Below, piece after piece: positions 26,703 to 35,116 of a DNA stretch of 64,000 nt. The notes beneath the pieces are model-generated. The model was not told where the DNA came from. It saw nothing but the letters and a program-made list of their open reading frames with translations, and did not search any database. The first letter of the stretch is position 1. Every line of letters begins with the position of its first letter. The position numbers and the translations under genes are program-made. Source of the stretch: DATACQ01 sp036555515 (GTDB taxonomy: Bacteria; Desulfobacterota; Binatia; UBA9968); NCBI GenBank assembly GCA_036555515.1, contig DATBLC010000417.1:17921-81920 (forward strand), given 5' to 3'.

Positions 26703-27940
26703 ATCGCAGACAATTTCTACGCGCGCTGTCGGCGGGAGCCGTCGGGCTTACAGGCGGATGTGGTCTGTCCTTCGAAGACGGCATCTTCAATCCCTGCCTG
26801 CCGGGGCCTTTGCCTGAGCGTTTGAAAAACCACGCGGCCGTGCGCGCGGCGTGGGCGGGAATCGACGCCGCCAAACTTTGGGATTGTCACGTGCACGTCG
26901 CCGGTGTCGGCGATGGTGGCACGGGCGTGTGGCACGCCCCGGAAATGAAAAGCTGGTTCCATCCGTGGCAGACCTTGCAACGGCGCGTCTATCTCAACGC
27001 CGCTTGCACCGAGCGTGAGGGTAGTGTTGATCAGGATTTTCTGCGGCGGCTGACGGAGTGCCTCGGCGCTTTTCCGCCCGGCGCCAAGGCGATGCTGCTC
27101 GCATTCGATTTCAATTATGACGAGCGCGGGACGCGGCGCGAGGACCTGAGCGCCTTTCATGTGCCCAATCGCTACGCCGCGGCGACCGCTCACCGTTTCG
27201 CTGCGCTTTTCGAGTGGATCTGTTCAGTGCATCCCTACCGGGCCGATGCGCTCGAAGAACTTGAATGGTGCGTTGCTAACGGTGCCCGCGCGGTCAAATG
27301 GCTGCCCTCCGCGATGGGTATGGACCCGGCGTCGCCCCGCTGCGACCGCTTTTACGCGGCGCTGGCGCGCCATCGCTTGCCGCTTCTTAGTCACGGCGGC
27401 GAAGAGATGGCTGTGTACGGCGGTAAATTTCATGATTTTAACAATCCCTTGCGGTTGCGCCGGCCACTTCATCATGGTGTGCGAGTCATTGTCGCACACT
27501 GTGCGTCGCTTGGAGGCCATGTCGATATCGACAAATCGATCGTCGGGCCGGCGCTGCCTGCCTTTGAGCTTTTCGCACGCCTCATGGGCGAGTCCAGATA
27601 CGAAGGGCAGTTGTTCGGTGAAATCTCCGCCGTAACCCAAGCAAACCGCGCCGGCCCGCAGTTAGAGATCTTGCTAAAACGTGCTGAGTGGCATCATCGT
27701 TTGATCAACGGCTCGGATTACCCGTTGCCGGGCGTGTTTCCGCTTTTTGCCCCGCGTCGCTTTGTCGAACGAGGCTACTTGAACGAGGACGAGGCAAGGG
27801 TTCTCTTGGAAATCCGCAGGTATAATCCACTGCTTTTCGATTTCGTCCTTAAACGCAGCCTGGCCAAAGACGGCAAAAGATTCGCGCCGGCGGTGTTCGA
27901 GTCGCGCCGGGCATTTGAGATTCAAGCACAAAAACCATGA
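26699..27940 (+). CDS. Tat-exported lipoprotein-type amidohydrolase
   Basis: 413 residues. The N-terminus MNRRQFLRALSAGAVGLTGGC has a twin-arginine motif and ends in a good lipobox (LTGGC), so it is probably exported folded and lipidated. The amidohydrolase barrel begins with LWDCHVHVAG (H-x-H metal pair). It continues with ARAVKWLPSAMGMDP (a Lys at the position that bridges metals in related enzymes), LLSHGGEEM, VIVAHCAS and NGSDYPLPG (final metal Asp). This is the amidohydrolase-2 (TIM-barrel) group. The start codon lies inside the decayed end of a MITE copy and has no clear ribosome site, so expression may depend on the inserted sequence. Confidence 0.8.
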   Translation: MNRRQFLRALSAGAVGLTGGCGLSFEDGIFNPCLPGPLPERLKNHAAVRAAWAGIDAAKLWDCHVHVAGVGDGGTGVWHAPEMKSWFHPWQTLQRRVYLNAACTEREGSVDQDFLRRLTECLGAFPPGAKAMLLAFDFNYDERGTRREDLSAFHVPNRYAAATAHRFAALFEWICSVHPYRADALEELEWCVANGARAVKWLPSAMGMDPASPRCDRFYAALARHRLPLLSHGGEEMAVYGGKFHDFNNPLRLRRPLHHGVRVIVAHCASLGGHVDIDKSIVGPALPAFELFARLMGESRYEGQLFGEISAVTQANRAGPQLEILLKRAEWHHRLINGSDYPLPGVFPLFAPRRFVERGYLNEDEARVLLEIRRYNPLLFDFVLKRSLAKDGKRFAPAVFESRRAFEIQAQKP

Positions 27941-28032
27941 AAACTCTGGTTCAGGTCGTTAAAATCGATATCCGGAATCTTCACCGGCTTGAACGAATTG
28001 AACTTTTTGAACGGCCGTGAATGGGCGGACGG
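27941..28032. repeat. short repeat TTGAAC with 8-9 bp spacing
   Basis: CTTGAACGAATTGAACTTTT followed by TGAACGG (about 27987-28013) gives three TTGAAC units in a row, similar in type to the heptamer runs elsewhere. Confidence 0.4.
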
Positions 28033-28728
28033 TCATTTCGATTTGTAACCCGAAGCGCTGAGCATCTTGCCGGTGACGCCCTTGGACTCGTCGCTGGCGA
28101 GATAGACAAATATGTCGGTCACCGACTCCGGTTTACTGCCTGCATAGCCCGTCAGTTTCGTCGCGACGTAGCCCGGCTCCACGGAGTTTACTCGAATGTT
28201 GCTAGAACGAGTTTCAGCGGCCATTGTTACGGTAAATCCTTCCAATCCCCATTTGGATGCAGCATAGGCGATAAAGTTGGCATAGGCGCCGCGGCCGATC
28301 ATCGATGAGACGTTGATGATCGCGCCGCTCTTTTGCTTAATCATGATCGGCAACACAGCTCGGCTAACGAGAAATGGCCCGCGCAAATTGACCGCGATGG
28401 TGTAGTCCCATTTTTTTACATCCAGCTCGGTTACGGGCGCCGGTCGGGTCATGACGCCGGCGTTGTTGACGAGGACGTCGATGCGGCTAAACTTCATTTG
28501 CACTTTGCCAATGAAATCCTTGACTGAATCCTCGAGCGAAACATCGCAAGTCCAGCCGTGGCAGTCTGCGCCGAGCTTGCGAATCTCCGCGGCGGTCTGC
28601 TCGAGTTCGCTGCCCGTGCGCGCGCACAGCGCCAGTTTGGCGCCTTCGCGGGCGTATGCCATGGCGATGGCTTTGCCGATGCCTCTGCCGCCGCCGGTGA
28701 TGACGCAAACCTGGTCTTTGAGCTTCAT
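28033..28728 (-). CDS. short-chain dehydrogenase/reductase
   Basis: 231 residues from the ATG at 28728. Classical SDR: cofactor motif TGGGRGIGKA, NNAGV, catalytic Ser in INVSSMIG and Y-x-x-x-K in YAASKWG, then EPGYVATKL. The arginine after the first strand (CARTG) favours NADP. Length is slightly under the usual 245-250 because the end is short. Converges on the Tat amidohydrolase; a divergent gap of 132 bp separates it from the binding-protein-like gene. Confidence 0.85.
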   Translation of the reverse strand: MKLKDQVCVITGGGRGIGKAIAMAYAREGAKLALCARTGSELEQTAAEIRKLGADCHGWTCDVSLEDSVKDFIGKVQMKFSRIDVLVNNAGVMTRPAPVTELDVKKWDYTIAVNLRGPFLVSRAVLPIMIKQKSGAIINVSSMIGRGAYANFIAYAASKWGLEGFTVTMAAETRSSNIRVNSVEPGYVATKLTGYAGSKPESVTDIFVYLASDESKGVTGKMLSASGYKSK

Positions 28729-28860
28729 TCTGGTCGCCTGGGAGTAATGGAGTATTGTGTTAACGCAATTGTTACATTGATTTGACCGAGCTGCCAACGG
28801 GCGCTTGAGGCGCGCCGCGCGAGGCGATAGAAGGGAGCTGACCGGGAAAGGGGAATTTCG

Positions 28861-29736
28861 ATGGATATTCTAAACGTGACTGGGTATCAACGGCGGACAC
28901 CCCAAGTTGTGGCGGAATTTAAAGGCTTTTTCGAGAAAGAAGGGCTCAAGATCAATTTTCACGAGACCACGTACGCGCCCGATCACAACAAAGGCATGGC
29001 GGAAGGACGCTGGGACTTTACCCTGAGCAGCGCTGATACGATGATCGCTCGCACCACCACCGACGGAACGGACTATATGCTTTTCATGCAGGCTGAAGAG
29101 GGACTGAGCGCATACTTGATCGGCCAAGACGGGATCGATTCGCTGGAGCAGCTGCGTGGCAAAGTATTGGCCGGCGACCCGGGCGATTCGAATCTGGATC
29201 TCATTCGCAAAAAGATTCTGCGCGCCCACGGTATGGACGATTCCGAATATGAAATTGAAATCATCGGCAGCTCGCCGGTGCGTCTAGAAGCTTTCTTGCA
29301 ACGCCGCGTCGCAGCCGCGATGTTGACTCCTCCGGCATCGGATAAAGCGCTGGCCGCGGGTGGCGTGCTGCTCGCCAAGGCGGCAGATTATGTGCCCGGT
29401 TGGCCGCTTACCTGCGGCTGGACGCTGCGGCGCTGGCTTGAGAGTCATCGCGCATTGACGGTTCGCTTCATTCGCGCCTGGGCCAACGCCACCGATTGGC
29501 TGCTTCGGCCGGAGAACCGCACTGAGACTCTGGAGTTATTGATGACGAGAGAAAACCTCACTCTCGCATCGGCCCAAGAGGCTTATCAAAAAGTCGTGCC
29601 GAAGGCGCGGATCAATCCCGCGGCGTTGCAAACAGTCATCGCGCTTAGAAAAGAGATGGGAGTTTATAAACCGCCCTTCGATCCGCCCGAGAGGTTCTAC
29701 GATGATAGTTACTGGCGCGAAGCAACGGGAAGTTAA
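28861..29736 (+). CDS. NMT1-like binding-protein fold without signal peptide
   Basis: 291 residues, start supported by GGGAAAGGGGAATTTCG. The two-lobed NMT1/SsuA-like fold is visible: TPQVVAEFKGFFEKEGLKINFHE, then WDFTLSSADTMIA, LEQLRGKVLAGDPGDSNLDLIR, and FIRAWANATDWLL. The protein begins directly with the first strand and has no signal peptide, unlike the gene at 4967. It is therefore either cytosolic (an enzyme or sensor using the fold, as in dihydroxyphthalate-decarboxylase-like proteins) or its export signal is missing. No transporter genes are adjacent. Confidence 0.75.
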   Translation: MDILNVTGYQRRTPQVVAEFKGFFEKEGLKINFHETTYAPDHNKGMAEGRWDFTLSSADTMIARTTTDGTDYMLFMQAEEGLSAYLIGQDGIDSLEQLRGKVLAGDPGDSNLDLIRKKILRAHGMDDSEYEIEIIGSSPVRLEAFLQRRVAAAMLTPPASDKALAAGGVLLAKAADYVPGWPLTCGWTLRRWLESHRALTVRFIRAWANATDWLLRPENRTETLELLMTRENLTLASAQEAYQKVVPKARINPAALQTVIALRKEMGVYKPPFDPPERFYDDSYWREATGS

Positions 29737-29799
29737 TAAAATAAGCCAAACAGTGTGACCCCTAGCGGCAAAGTATAGCTGATCACGGCTGGTTCAAGC

Positions 29800-29881
29800 C
29801 GTCCGAGCGAAATTGGTCCGTTGAACAACTTGAACGTATGGAACGATCTGAGCGTTTGCAACATACCTGAGCGGACGGCGC
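29800..29881. repeat. inverted repeat framing degenerate 9-10 bp repeats
   Basis: GCCGTCCGAGCG near 29801 is answered by GAGCGGACGGC near 29871. Between them lie TTGAAC, TTGAAC, TGGAAC, TGAGC and TGCAAC units. It fills the convergent gap 29737-29926, probably as a bidirectional terminator or REP-like element. Confidence 0.45.
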
Positions 29882-29926
29882 GCCTTTGAGGTGAGATCAT
29901 AAAACAGCGGCGAACAGAAGCCCCGT

Positions 29927-30271
29927 TCAAAACTTACTAAACAAGGAACGGAGAATCATGCTCACGATGCTGAGCACGATGGCGCCAAAAAAGGCGGACC
30001 AAAAGCCGGCAACGTAGAAACCCGGCACCAGGAACGAGGCTAGCTGCAGCATCAATGCATTGATCACCAAGAGGAATAACCCGAAAGTCAGTAATGCCAG
30101 CGGAAAGGTCAGGATTTTCAGCACAAGGCCGATCGTCGCGTTGACTAAACCGATGGCTATGGCGGCGAGGAGCGCTGCGCCCAATCCGGCCACTTTGATG
30201 CCAGGAAAAAGATAAGCCACGATTATCAAGGCGGCGGCGCTGATCAACCAATGAAGCAACAGGGCAATCAT
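29927..30271 (-). CDS. phage-holin-4 superfamily membrane protein
   Basis: 114 residues with four hydrophobic segments, about residues 3-25, 30-52, 56-78 and 86-108. The pattern LLHWLISAAALIIVAYLFPGI...FWSAFFGAIVLSIVSMIL is typical of the Phage_holin_4_2/YvlD family (PF04020), small inner-membrane proteins of housekeeping genomes rather than of phages. Function is unknown. It is divergent from the aldolase gene, separated by 123 bp. Confidence 0.8.
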   Translation of the reverse strand: MIALLLHWLISAAALIIVAYLFPGIKVAGLGAALLAAIAIGLVNATIGLVLKILTFPLALLTFGLFLLVINALMLQLASFLVPGFYVAGFWSAFFGAIVLSIVSMILRSLFSKF

Positions 30272-30332
30272 TATTAAGTCTTGCTAATTAACAGAAGGTT
30301 GCGCCGGGCTCAACCCCATGACGCCGCAACCC

Positions 30333-30360
30333 TTGCGGGCGAAGTGACAGAATGTATTAT
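30333..30360 (+). promoter_or_regulatory. sigma-70-type promoter of aldolase gene
   Basis: TTGCGG (30333-30338) and TATTAT (30355-30360) with a 16-bp spacer, 34 bp upstream of the aldolase start. Confidence 0.45.
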
Positions 30361-30394
30361 GTGGCCATGATCAGGGAAAAGGAGGGAAGTCGCC

Positions 30395-31414
30395 ATGTCC
30401 AAACAGGAACTTGAAGCCGTTGCCCAGGCGATGGTGGCCAAGGGAAAGGGAATTCTTGCGGCCGATGAAAGCATGGGCACGATCAAACGGCGCTTTGACA
30501 GCATTAAAGTTGAATCAAACGAAAACAACCGCCGCGCTTACCGGGAAATGCTTTTTACGACGCCGGGGTTGGAGGAAGCGATCAGCGGGGTGATCCTGTT
30601 CGATGAAACGATTCGCACGGCGGCCAGCGACGGCGCGCCGTTTCCCCAGGTGCTGTCAAAGAAAGGCATCATACCGGGCATTAAAGTCGATAAAGGCCCG
30701 GTTGATATACCCGGCTTTTCTGGCGAAGTCGTGACCGAGGGCCTCGATGGCTTACGCGCGCGGGTGAAAGAATACAAAGAATTTGGCGCCAAGTTCGCTA
30801 AGTGGCGCGCGGTCATCACCATCGGCGATGGCATCCCAACCTACACTTGCCTGGAAGCCAACGCCCATGCGCTGGCGCGTTACGCCGCGCTGTGCCAGGA
30901 AGGCGGCCTGGTGCCGATTGTCGAACCTGAAGTGTTATTAGATGGCAATCACACCATCGAGCGGTGCGAGGAGGTGACGGAATCGACGCTACGGATCACG
31001 TTTTCAACCCTCATGAGGCATCGGGTTCACCTCGAAGGCATGATTCTTAAGCCGAGCATGGTGGTTTCCGGCAAAGAGAACTCCCGGCAGGCCGGGGTAG
31101 AGGAAGTCGCCGAGCGCACCATTCGCTGCCTGAAACGAACCGTCCCCGCCGCCGTGCCCGGCATCGCATTTTTGTCCGGCGGGCAAAGCGCGGTGAGCGC
31201 CACCGAGCACTTGAACGCCATGAACAGGCTTGGGTCCCACCCGTGGCAGGTAAGTTTTTCGTACGCGCGCGCGCTGCAGGACCCGGCGATCAAGGCCTGG
31301 AAGGGCGAGGCGGCTAATGTCGCGACGGCGCAAAAAATCTTTTACCACCGCGCGAAAATGAACGGTGCGGCGCGCAGCGGCAGCTACAGCAAGGAGATGG
31401 AAGCCGCGGCATAG
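30395..31414 (+). CDS. fructose-bisphosphate aldolase class I
   Basis: 339 residues, close to the ~340-360 of class I aldolases. Recognisable blocks are GKGILAADESMGTIKRRF near the start, GVILFDETI, PGIKVDKG, and EGMILKPSMV with the Schiff-base lysine. The C-terminal block GIAFLSGGQSAVSATEHLNAMN binds phosphate. ATG is preceded by AAGGAGGGAAGTCGCC. It cleaves fructose 1,6-bisphosphate or runs in reverse for gluconeogenesis in the cytosol. A GFA-family gene follows in 36 bp. Confidence 0.9.
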   Translation: MSKQELEAVAQAMVAKGKGILAADESMGTIKRRFDSIKVESNENNRRAYREMLFTTPGLEEAISGVILFDETIRTAASDGAPFPQVLSKKGIIPGIKVDKGPVDIPGFSGEVVTEGLDGLRARVKEYKEFGAKFAKWRAVITIGDGIPTYTCLEANAHALARYAALCQEGGLVPIVEPEVLLDGNHTIERCEEVTESTLRITFSTLMRHRVHLEGMILKPSMVVSGKENSRQAGVEEVAERTIRCLKRTVPAAVPGIAFLSGGQSAVSATEHLNAMNRLGSHPWQVSFSYARALQDPAIKAWKGEAANVATAQKIFYHRAKMNGAARSGSYSKEMEAAA

Positions 31415-31450
31415 CAGAATCTGCGACCTTGTTACCAAAGCGGAGGTTAC

Positions 31451-31837
31451 TTGGCCAAGCATACCGGCGGGTGCCACTGCGGACGGGTCAAGTTTGAAGT
31501 CGAAGCGCCCGCCGCAATCGAGGCGTTGGAGTGCAACTGTTCCATGTGCGCCAAGAGCGGCTTTCTTCATCTCATCGTGCCAAAAGACAAGTTCACGCTT
31601 ATCCGGGGTGCCGAGTTTCTCAGCGCCTATACGTTCAACACCGGCGTCGCCAAACATCTCTTCTGCAGCATCTGCGGCATCAAATCTTTCTATGTGCCTC
31701 GTTCACATCCGGACGGATACAGCGTTAATGTGAAGTGTCTCGAGCCGGACACGATTGGCAAGATTGTCATTACGCCGTTTAACGGCAAGCATTGGGAACA
31801 ATCCGCCGCTGAGTTAGCACCTTTATCGAAGGAGTAG
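31451..31837 (+). CDS. GFA/CENP-V family zinc protein
   Basis: 128 residues with a TTG start at 31451, preceded by GGAGG at a 5-bp distance. The zinc ligands of the glutathione-dependent formaldehyde-activating family are present: GGCHCGRVKF, CNCSMCAKSG, and FCSICGIKSFY. The fold carries one structural and one catalytic zinc. The family name is historical and most members are not formaldehyde-activating, so the role here is open. Coupled to the small membrane protein 8 bp downstream. Confidence 0.85.
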   Translation: MAKHTGGCHCGRVKFEVEAPAAIEALECNCSMCAKSGFLHLIVPKDKFTLIRGAEFLSAYTFNTGVAKHLFCSICGIKSFYVPRSHPDGYSVNVKCLEPDTIGKIVITPFNGKHWEQSAAELAPLSKE

Positions 31838-31844
31838 CATCCCG

Positions 31845-32063
31845 ATGGATATCGAAACGGTGGGCTTTGTTGTCGGCATCGTCGGCGCGGTACTGGTGAA
31901 AGCTTCCATGGGCGACATGAGGAACCGGTCCGCGCGCTCGGAGCTGGAAAAGTCTCTGGGACGCGAGCCGGAAAATCCTGCGCTCAAAACCTTCGTGCGT
32001 GGTCTAGGTTTGGTGTTGGCCGGTCTTGGGCTTGAAACCTATGCCCGCCTATTCATGAATTAA
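31845..32063 (+). CDS. small membrane protein, unknown function
   Basis: 72 residues. Two hydrophobic segments, about residues 5-21 and 52-66, flank a charged loop (RNRSARSELEKSLGREPENP). ATG is preceded by GAAGGAGTAGCATCCCG. No family recognised. It lies 8 bp behind the GFA gene in the same unit. Confidence 0.6.
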   Translation: MDIETVGFVVGIVGAVLVKASMGDMRNRSARSELEKSLGREPENPALKTFVRGLGLVLAGLGLETYARLFMN

Positions 32064-32261
32064 CGAGTTCCAGCCGTTATGATTGCGAGAGCGATTTTTG
32101 CACCGTGTTTGCTGTCTCATGGACAGCCGATTTGGATAGTCAAGCTTCCATTCGAGTGGTTGACGGACCGCCTGTCATTTCGTAAGGTGCCAAGATAAGG
32201 ATCGTCGGAAAAACGCTCGCAGTAGAAAAGTTACCGGCTGTAGGTAAAAGGAGGACTGGCA

Positions 32262-33962
32262 ATGGATTATGATCTGCTCATTCGCGGTGGCCGCGTGGTT
32301 GACGGCTCGGGATTGCCTTCTTATATCGCCGACGTCGGCGTAAAGGACGGCAAGATTGCCGAAGTCGGGCGCTTGCGCGGCGGCGCGGCGCGCGCCATCG
32401 ATGCCGGCGGATTGGCAGTGTCGCCCGGTTTCATCGATCATCACACCCATCTCGACGCGCAGATGCTCTGGGACCCCTACGGAACCTGCGAGCCGCAGCA
32501 TGGCATTACGACGGTCGTCATGGGCAACTGCGGTTTGGCGCTGGCGCCGGTCCGGCAAGGCATCGAGGAAGCCATTGTAAAGAGCTTTGTTCGCGTCGAA
32601 GCGATTCCGCGATCCGCCTTGGAGCAGGGGGTGAAATGGAACTGGCATAGCTACGGTGAGTATCTCGACAACTTCGAGGGCAAAGTCGGCATCAACGTCA
32701 GCGGGCTGGTGGGCCATATTGCGGTGCGCCACAACGTCATGGGCGAAGAAGCGGTGGAGCGCAAAGCCACCGGAGCGGAAGTGCAAAAAATGCGCGGCCT
32801 GGTGCTGGAGGCGATGGAAGGCGGAGCTCTGGGTATTTCGACCAACCGCAACGAGCGCCATATGCGCGAGGACGGTAAACCGGTGGCGAGCCGCTTGGCC
32901 GATGACGAAGAATTCTTCGCGCTGTGCGACGTCTTGGCGGAGCGCAATGGCGGCGTGATCGAAACGATCCTCGGCCGCAACAAGATCGAGCACTTTAAGT
33001 GGTACCACGAGCTCGCCAAGCGGACGCAACGGCCGGTTCTGTGGCAGAGTTTGCAACACCGCTGGGCGGAGCCCAATCTCTGGCGCGAGCAATTAAACGC
33101 CGTGGAGCCGATCTTCAAGGCCGGCTACCAAGCCTACGGCCTGTCTCACACCGTCCCCCTGGTGCGCCATTTTACTTTGAGGGATTGCCAGATCTTTGAC
33201 GAGTTTCCAACTTGGAAAAATCTCATGTTCCTGCCCGTTGAGGTGCGCAAACAAGCTTTTGCCGATGCGGATACGCGGCGCAAACTGCTGGCCGAACTGA
33301 ATGATGATTCACGGCCGACGAACTATCACAAACGATGGGACGTGCCGAAGGTCGAAAGGGTCGTCAAGCCGGAAAACCAAATATACGTCGGTAAGACTCT
33401 CGCCGAGCTAGGCGCGATGCGCAATCAGACGCCGCTGGACGCATTCTTGGATCTCTCGCTCGACGAAGATCTCGATACGATCTTTTGGAACGCCAATAAC
33501 GGTGGCGATTGGAACGCCATGGGGGAAATCTTGCGTAGCCCCTACGTCCTCATCGGTACTTCGGACGCGGGAGCTCATGTACTATTCGGCGCGGACTTCG
33601 GTTACGGCACGATTCTGCTCGGTCTTTGGGTGCGCGAACGCCAGGTCATGACGTTGGAACAAGCGGTCAATAAATTGACGTTTCACGTGGCGTCCATCTT
33701 CGGTTTGCAGGGCCGCGGCCTGTTGCGCCCTGGATATGCCGCGGATATTGCTATTTTCGATCCCAAGACGGTTCGGGCGGAGGAGCCGGAATGGGCCAAC
33801 GACTATCCAGCCGGGAGCAAGCGGATGGTGCAGCGCTCGGTGGGAGTTCATTACACGATCGTCAACGGCACCGTGATCAATCATCAAGGTCGCATGACCG
33901 GTGATTTGCCGGGCCAGGTTATCCGCGGACCGCTCTTCCACGTCCGCAAAGCCGCGGCGTAA
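32262..33962 (+). CDS. D-aminoacylase/N-acyl-D-amino-acid deacylase family amidohydrolase
   Basis: 566 residues, ATG preceded by AAAGGAGGACTGGCA. Amidohydrolase-3 type: LLIRGGRVVDGSGLPSYIADV at the N-terminal sandwich, the metal pair GFIDHHTHLDAQ, TVVMGNCGLALAP (a Cys often used as metal ligand in D-aminoacylases) and GALGISTNRNERH. Later come GTSDAGAHVLFGADFG and RGLLRPGYAADIAIFDP. The N-terminal residues of the sandwich and the length fit N-acyl-D-amino-acid deacylase. Cytosolic. It is followed 2 bp later by the Rieske gene, so the two are translationally close. Confidence 0.85.
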   Translation: MDYDLLIRGGRVVDGSGLPSYIADVGVKDGKIAEVGRLRGGAARAIDAGGLAVSPGFIDHHTHLDAQMLWDPYGTCEPQHGITTVVMGNCGLALAPVRQGIEEAIVKSFVRVEAIPRSALEQGVKWNWHSYGEYLDNFEGKVGINVSGLVGHIAVRHNVMGEEAVERKATGAEVQKMRGLVLEAMEGGALGISTNRNERHMREDGKPVASRLADDEEFFALCDVLAERNGGVIETILGRNKIEHFKWYHELAKRTQRPVLWQSLQHRWAEPNLWREQLNAVEPIFKAGYQAYGLSHTVPLVRHFTLRDCQIFDEFPTWKNLMFLPVEVRKQAFADADTRRKLLAELNDDSRPTNYHKRWDVPKVERVVKPENQIYVGKTLAELGAMRNQTPLDAFLDLSLDEDLDTIFWNANNGGDWNAMGEILRSPYVLIGTSDAGAHVLFGADFGYGTILLGLWVRERQVMTLEQAVNKLTFHVASIFGLQGRGLLRPGYAADIAIFDPKTVRAEEPEWANDYPAGSKRMVQRSVGVHYTIVNGTVINHQGRMTGDLPGQVIRGPLFHVRKAAA

Positions 33963-33964
33963 CG

Positions 33965-34288
33965 ATGGGAGTGAGTTATATTCCCGTGGCGCGCGCCGGC
34001 GAATTGAGCGCCGGCGCGATGAAGGAAGTCGACCTCGGCGGGCGCGCCGTGCTCGTGACGTTGGTTGAAGGGTGCTACTTCGCGTTCACCAAGGAATGCC
34101 CTCACGAAGGCGCCGACTTGAGCGCCGGCGGACAATTGCTCGCGGGCGCTAAAATCCGCTGCAACAACCATAGTTACTGTTTCGATCTGCGGTCGGGCGC
34201 TTGTTTGGTCCCCCAGGGGGGCGCGCCGCTCACGGTTTTGCCGGTGGAAGAACGCGGGGATGAGGTCTGCATCAAGCTTGTGTGGTAG
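33965..34288 (+). CDS. Rieske [2Fe-2S] ferredoxin-type protein
   Basis: 107 residues. The Rieske cluster motif is C-P-H-x16-C-N-N-H (TKECPHEGADLS ... IRCNNHSYCFDL), followed by the typical FDLRSGACLVPQGGAPL segment. Small soluble Rieske proteins donate electrons to ring-hydroxylating oxygenases or act as NirD-like subunits. No oxygenase is adjacent; the nearest partner is the deacylase upstream at a 2-bp distance. Confidence 0.9.
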   Translation: MGVSYIPVARAGELSAGAMKEVDLGGRAVLVTLVEGCYFAFTKECPHEGADLSAGGQLLAGAKIRCNNHSYCFDLRSGACLVPQGGAPLTVLPVEERGDEVCIKLVW

Positions 34289-34428
34289 GCGGGTCGTGTT
34301 ATGGATGCGCGCCTGCCCGCTTAAGCGAACTTAGTTACTGATGAGTTCGTTATTTAGAGACTATGTCGCTAGTGTGCGACCGAGAGGCGAGCCCTTCCGA
34401 TCGCGGTCAATGGTTCTCTGCCTTGCCG

Positions 34429-34565
34429 GCCACCACCCCGTCCTCTCCATGGGTGGAAATGCCCGCCGGCAGGGCCTGAAAACAACCTTTGCGCTCCTGT
34501 GCCCGCGCTCTCCAGGTCTCACCCCTCGGTCGCTGTTTGGTTACTCAATTGTGGACTCCTTAATA
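34429..34565 (+). repeat. 137-bp dispersed repeat, copy 1
   Basis: This stretch matches the reverse complement of 63864-64000 over 137 bp with one mismatch. The shared sequence runs from GCCACCACCCCGTCCTCTCC to GTGGACTCCTTAATA and contains the palindrome GCCCGCCGGCAGGGC. The unit probably starts further left, but copy 2 is cut by the window edge. No coding potential is convincing. Confidence 0.8.
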
Positions 34566-34683
34566 AGGCCAAAGCTTTTTTCCGCGACCGCAACCGAGGT
34601 TTGCCTCCCGAGGACGCATTTCCCGCAAACGGAGAATTGAGAATTCCGGTGCCTCCGAAATGGCGGTTTATGTTCCCGCTTCC

Positions 34684-35037
34684 ATGATCGCAGGAAATAT
34701 AGGGCCCTCGGAGCAACGTAAGCGGCTGATCTTCGGCATTTTGGCTTTTGGCGCGGCTTGCGGTTGGGCGATTGCGGGTCGGGCGAGCTCCTTCGCAGGT
34801 GCGATAGTTCTTTTCGCGCTTTTCTGGTTCGGCGTTCTCGGGATCTATCAAGCCAGGGAAAAGACTTGAGTGCTGCTGGCCGCGCGAGGAATGCGCGATT
34901 CGGAATCGGGAGTTGAAATGATTACCGATGAAAGCACAAAGTCGGGGTTGCGCCGCGCCGCTCGAAGGATTCAGTTTACGGCGCCATGGGCTGCCCTAAT
35001 TCTTACCGTGATCGCGCTCTGGGTGATGCGACGTTAG
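34684..35037 (+). CDS. candidate two-helix membrane selenoprotein (in-frame UGA)
   Basis: 117 residues if the UGA at 34867-34869 is selenocysteine 62. The start at 34684 (MIAGNIGPSEQRKR) fits family starts better than the ATG at 34660. Before the UGA: membrane segments at about residues 15-30 and 38-55, then IYQAREKT. After it: VLLAARGMRDSESGVE, a basic helix (SGLRRAARRI) and a third hydrophobic segment (AALILTVIALWVM), ending at TAG. From memory, uncharacterised proteins of ~115 residues share this N-I-G...E-Q-x-R-R...A-R-E-K-T-C-x-A-L-A-A-R-G layout with Cys at the UGA position. A SECIS-like hairpin follows 11 nt after the UGA. The alternative is two short ORFs or a nonsense mutation. Confidence 0.65.
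34881..34897 (+). promoter_or_regulatory. candidate bacterial SECIS hairpin of membrane selenoprotein
   Basis: Arms CGCGC (34881-34885) and GCGCG (34893-34897) with loop GAGGAAT. The loop begins 17 nt after the UGA and opens with G. The stem is short (5 bp) but all G-C. Confidence 0.5.
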
Positions 35038-35116
35038 ACCACGCATGCGGCTCGTCGCAATAGATCGCCGGCATTGAATTGTCGGCGCGACGCGGTTATA
35101 CGGTGAAACAGTCCAT

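Noticed and set aside
34341..34640. 99-residue plus-strand ORF at the 137-bp repeat
   Set aside because: It spans the repeat in one copy only and has no recognisable motif; treated as repeat sequence, not a gene.
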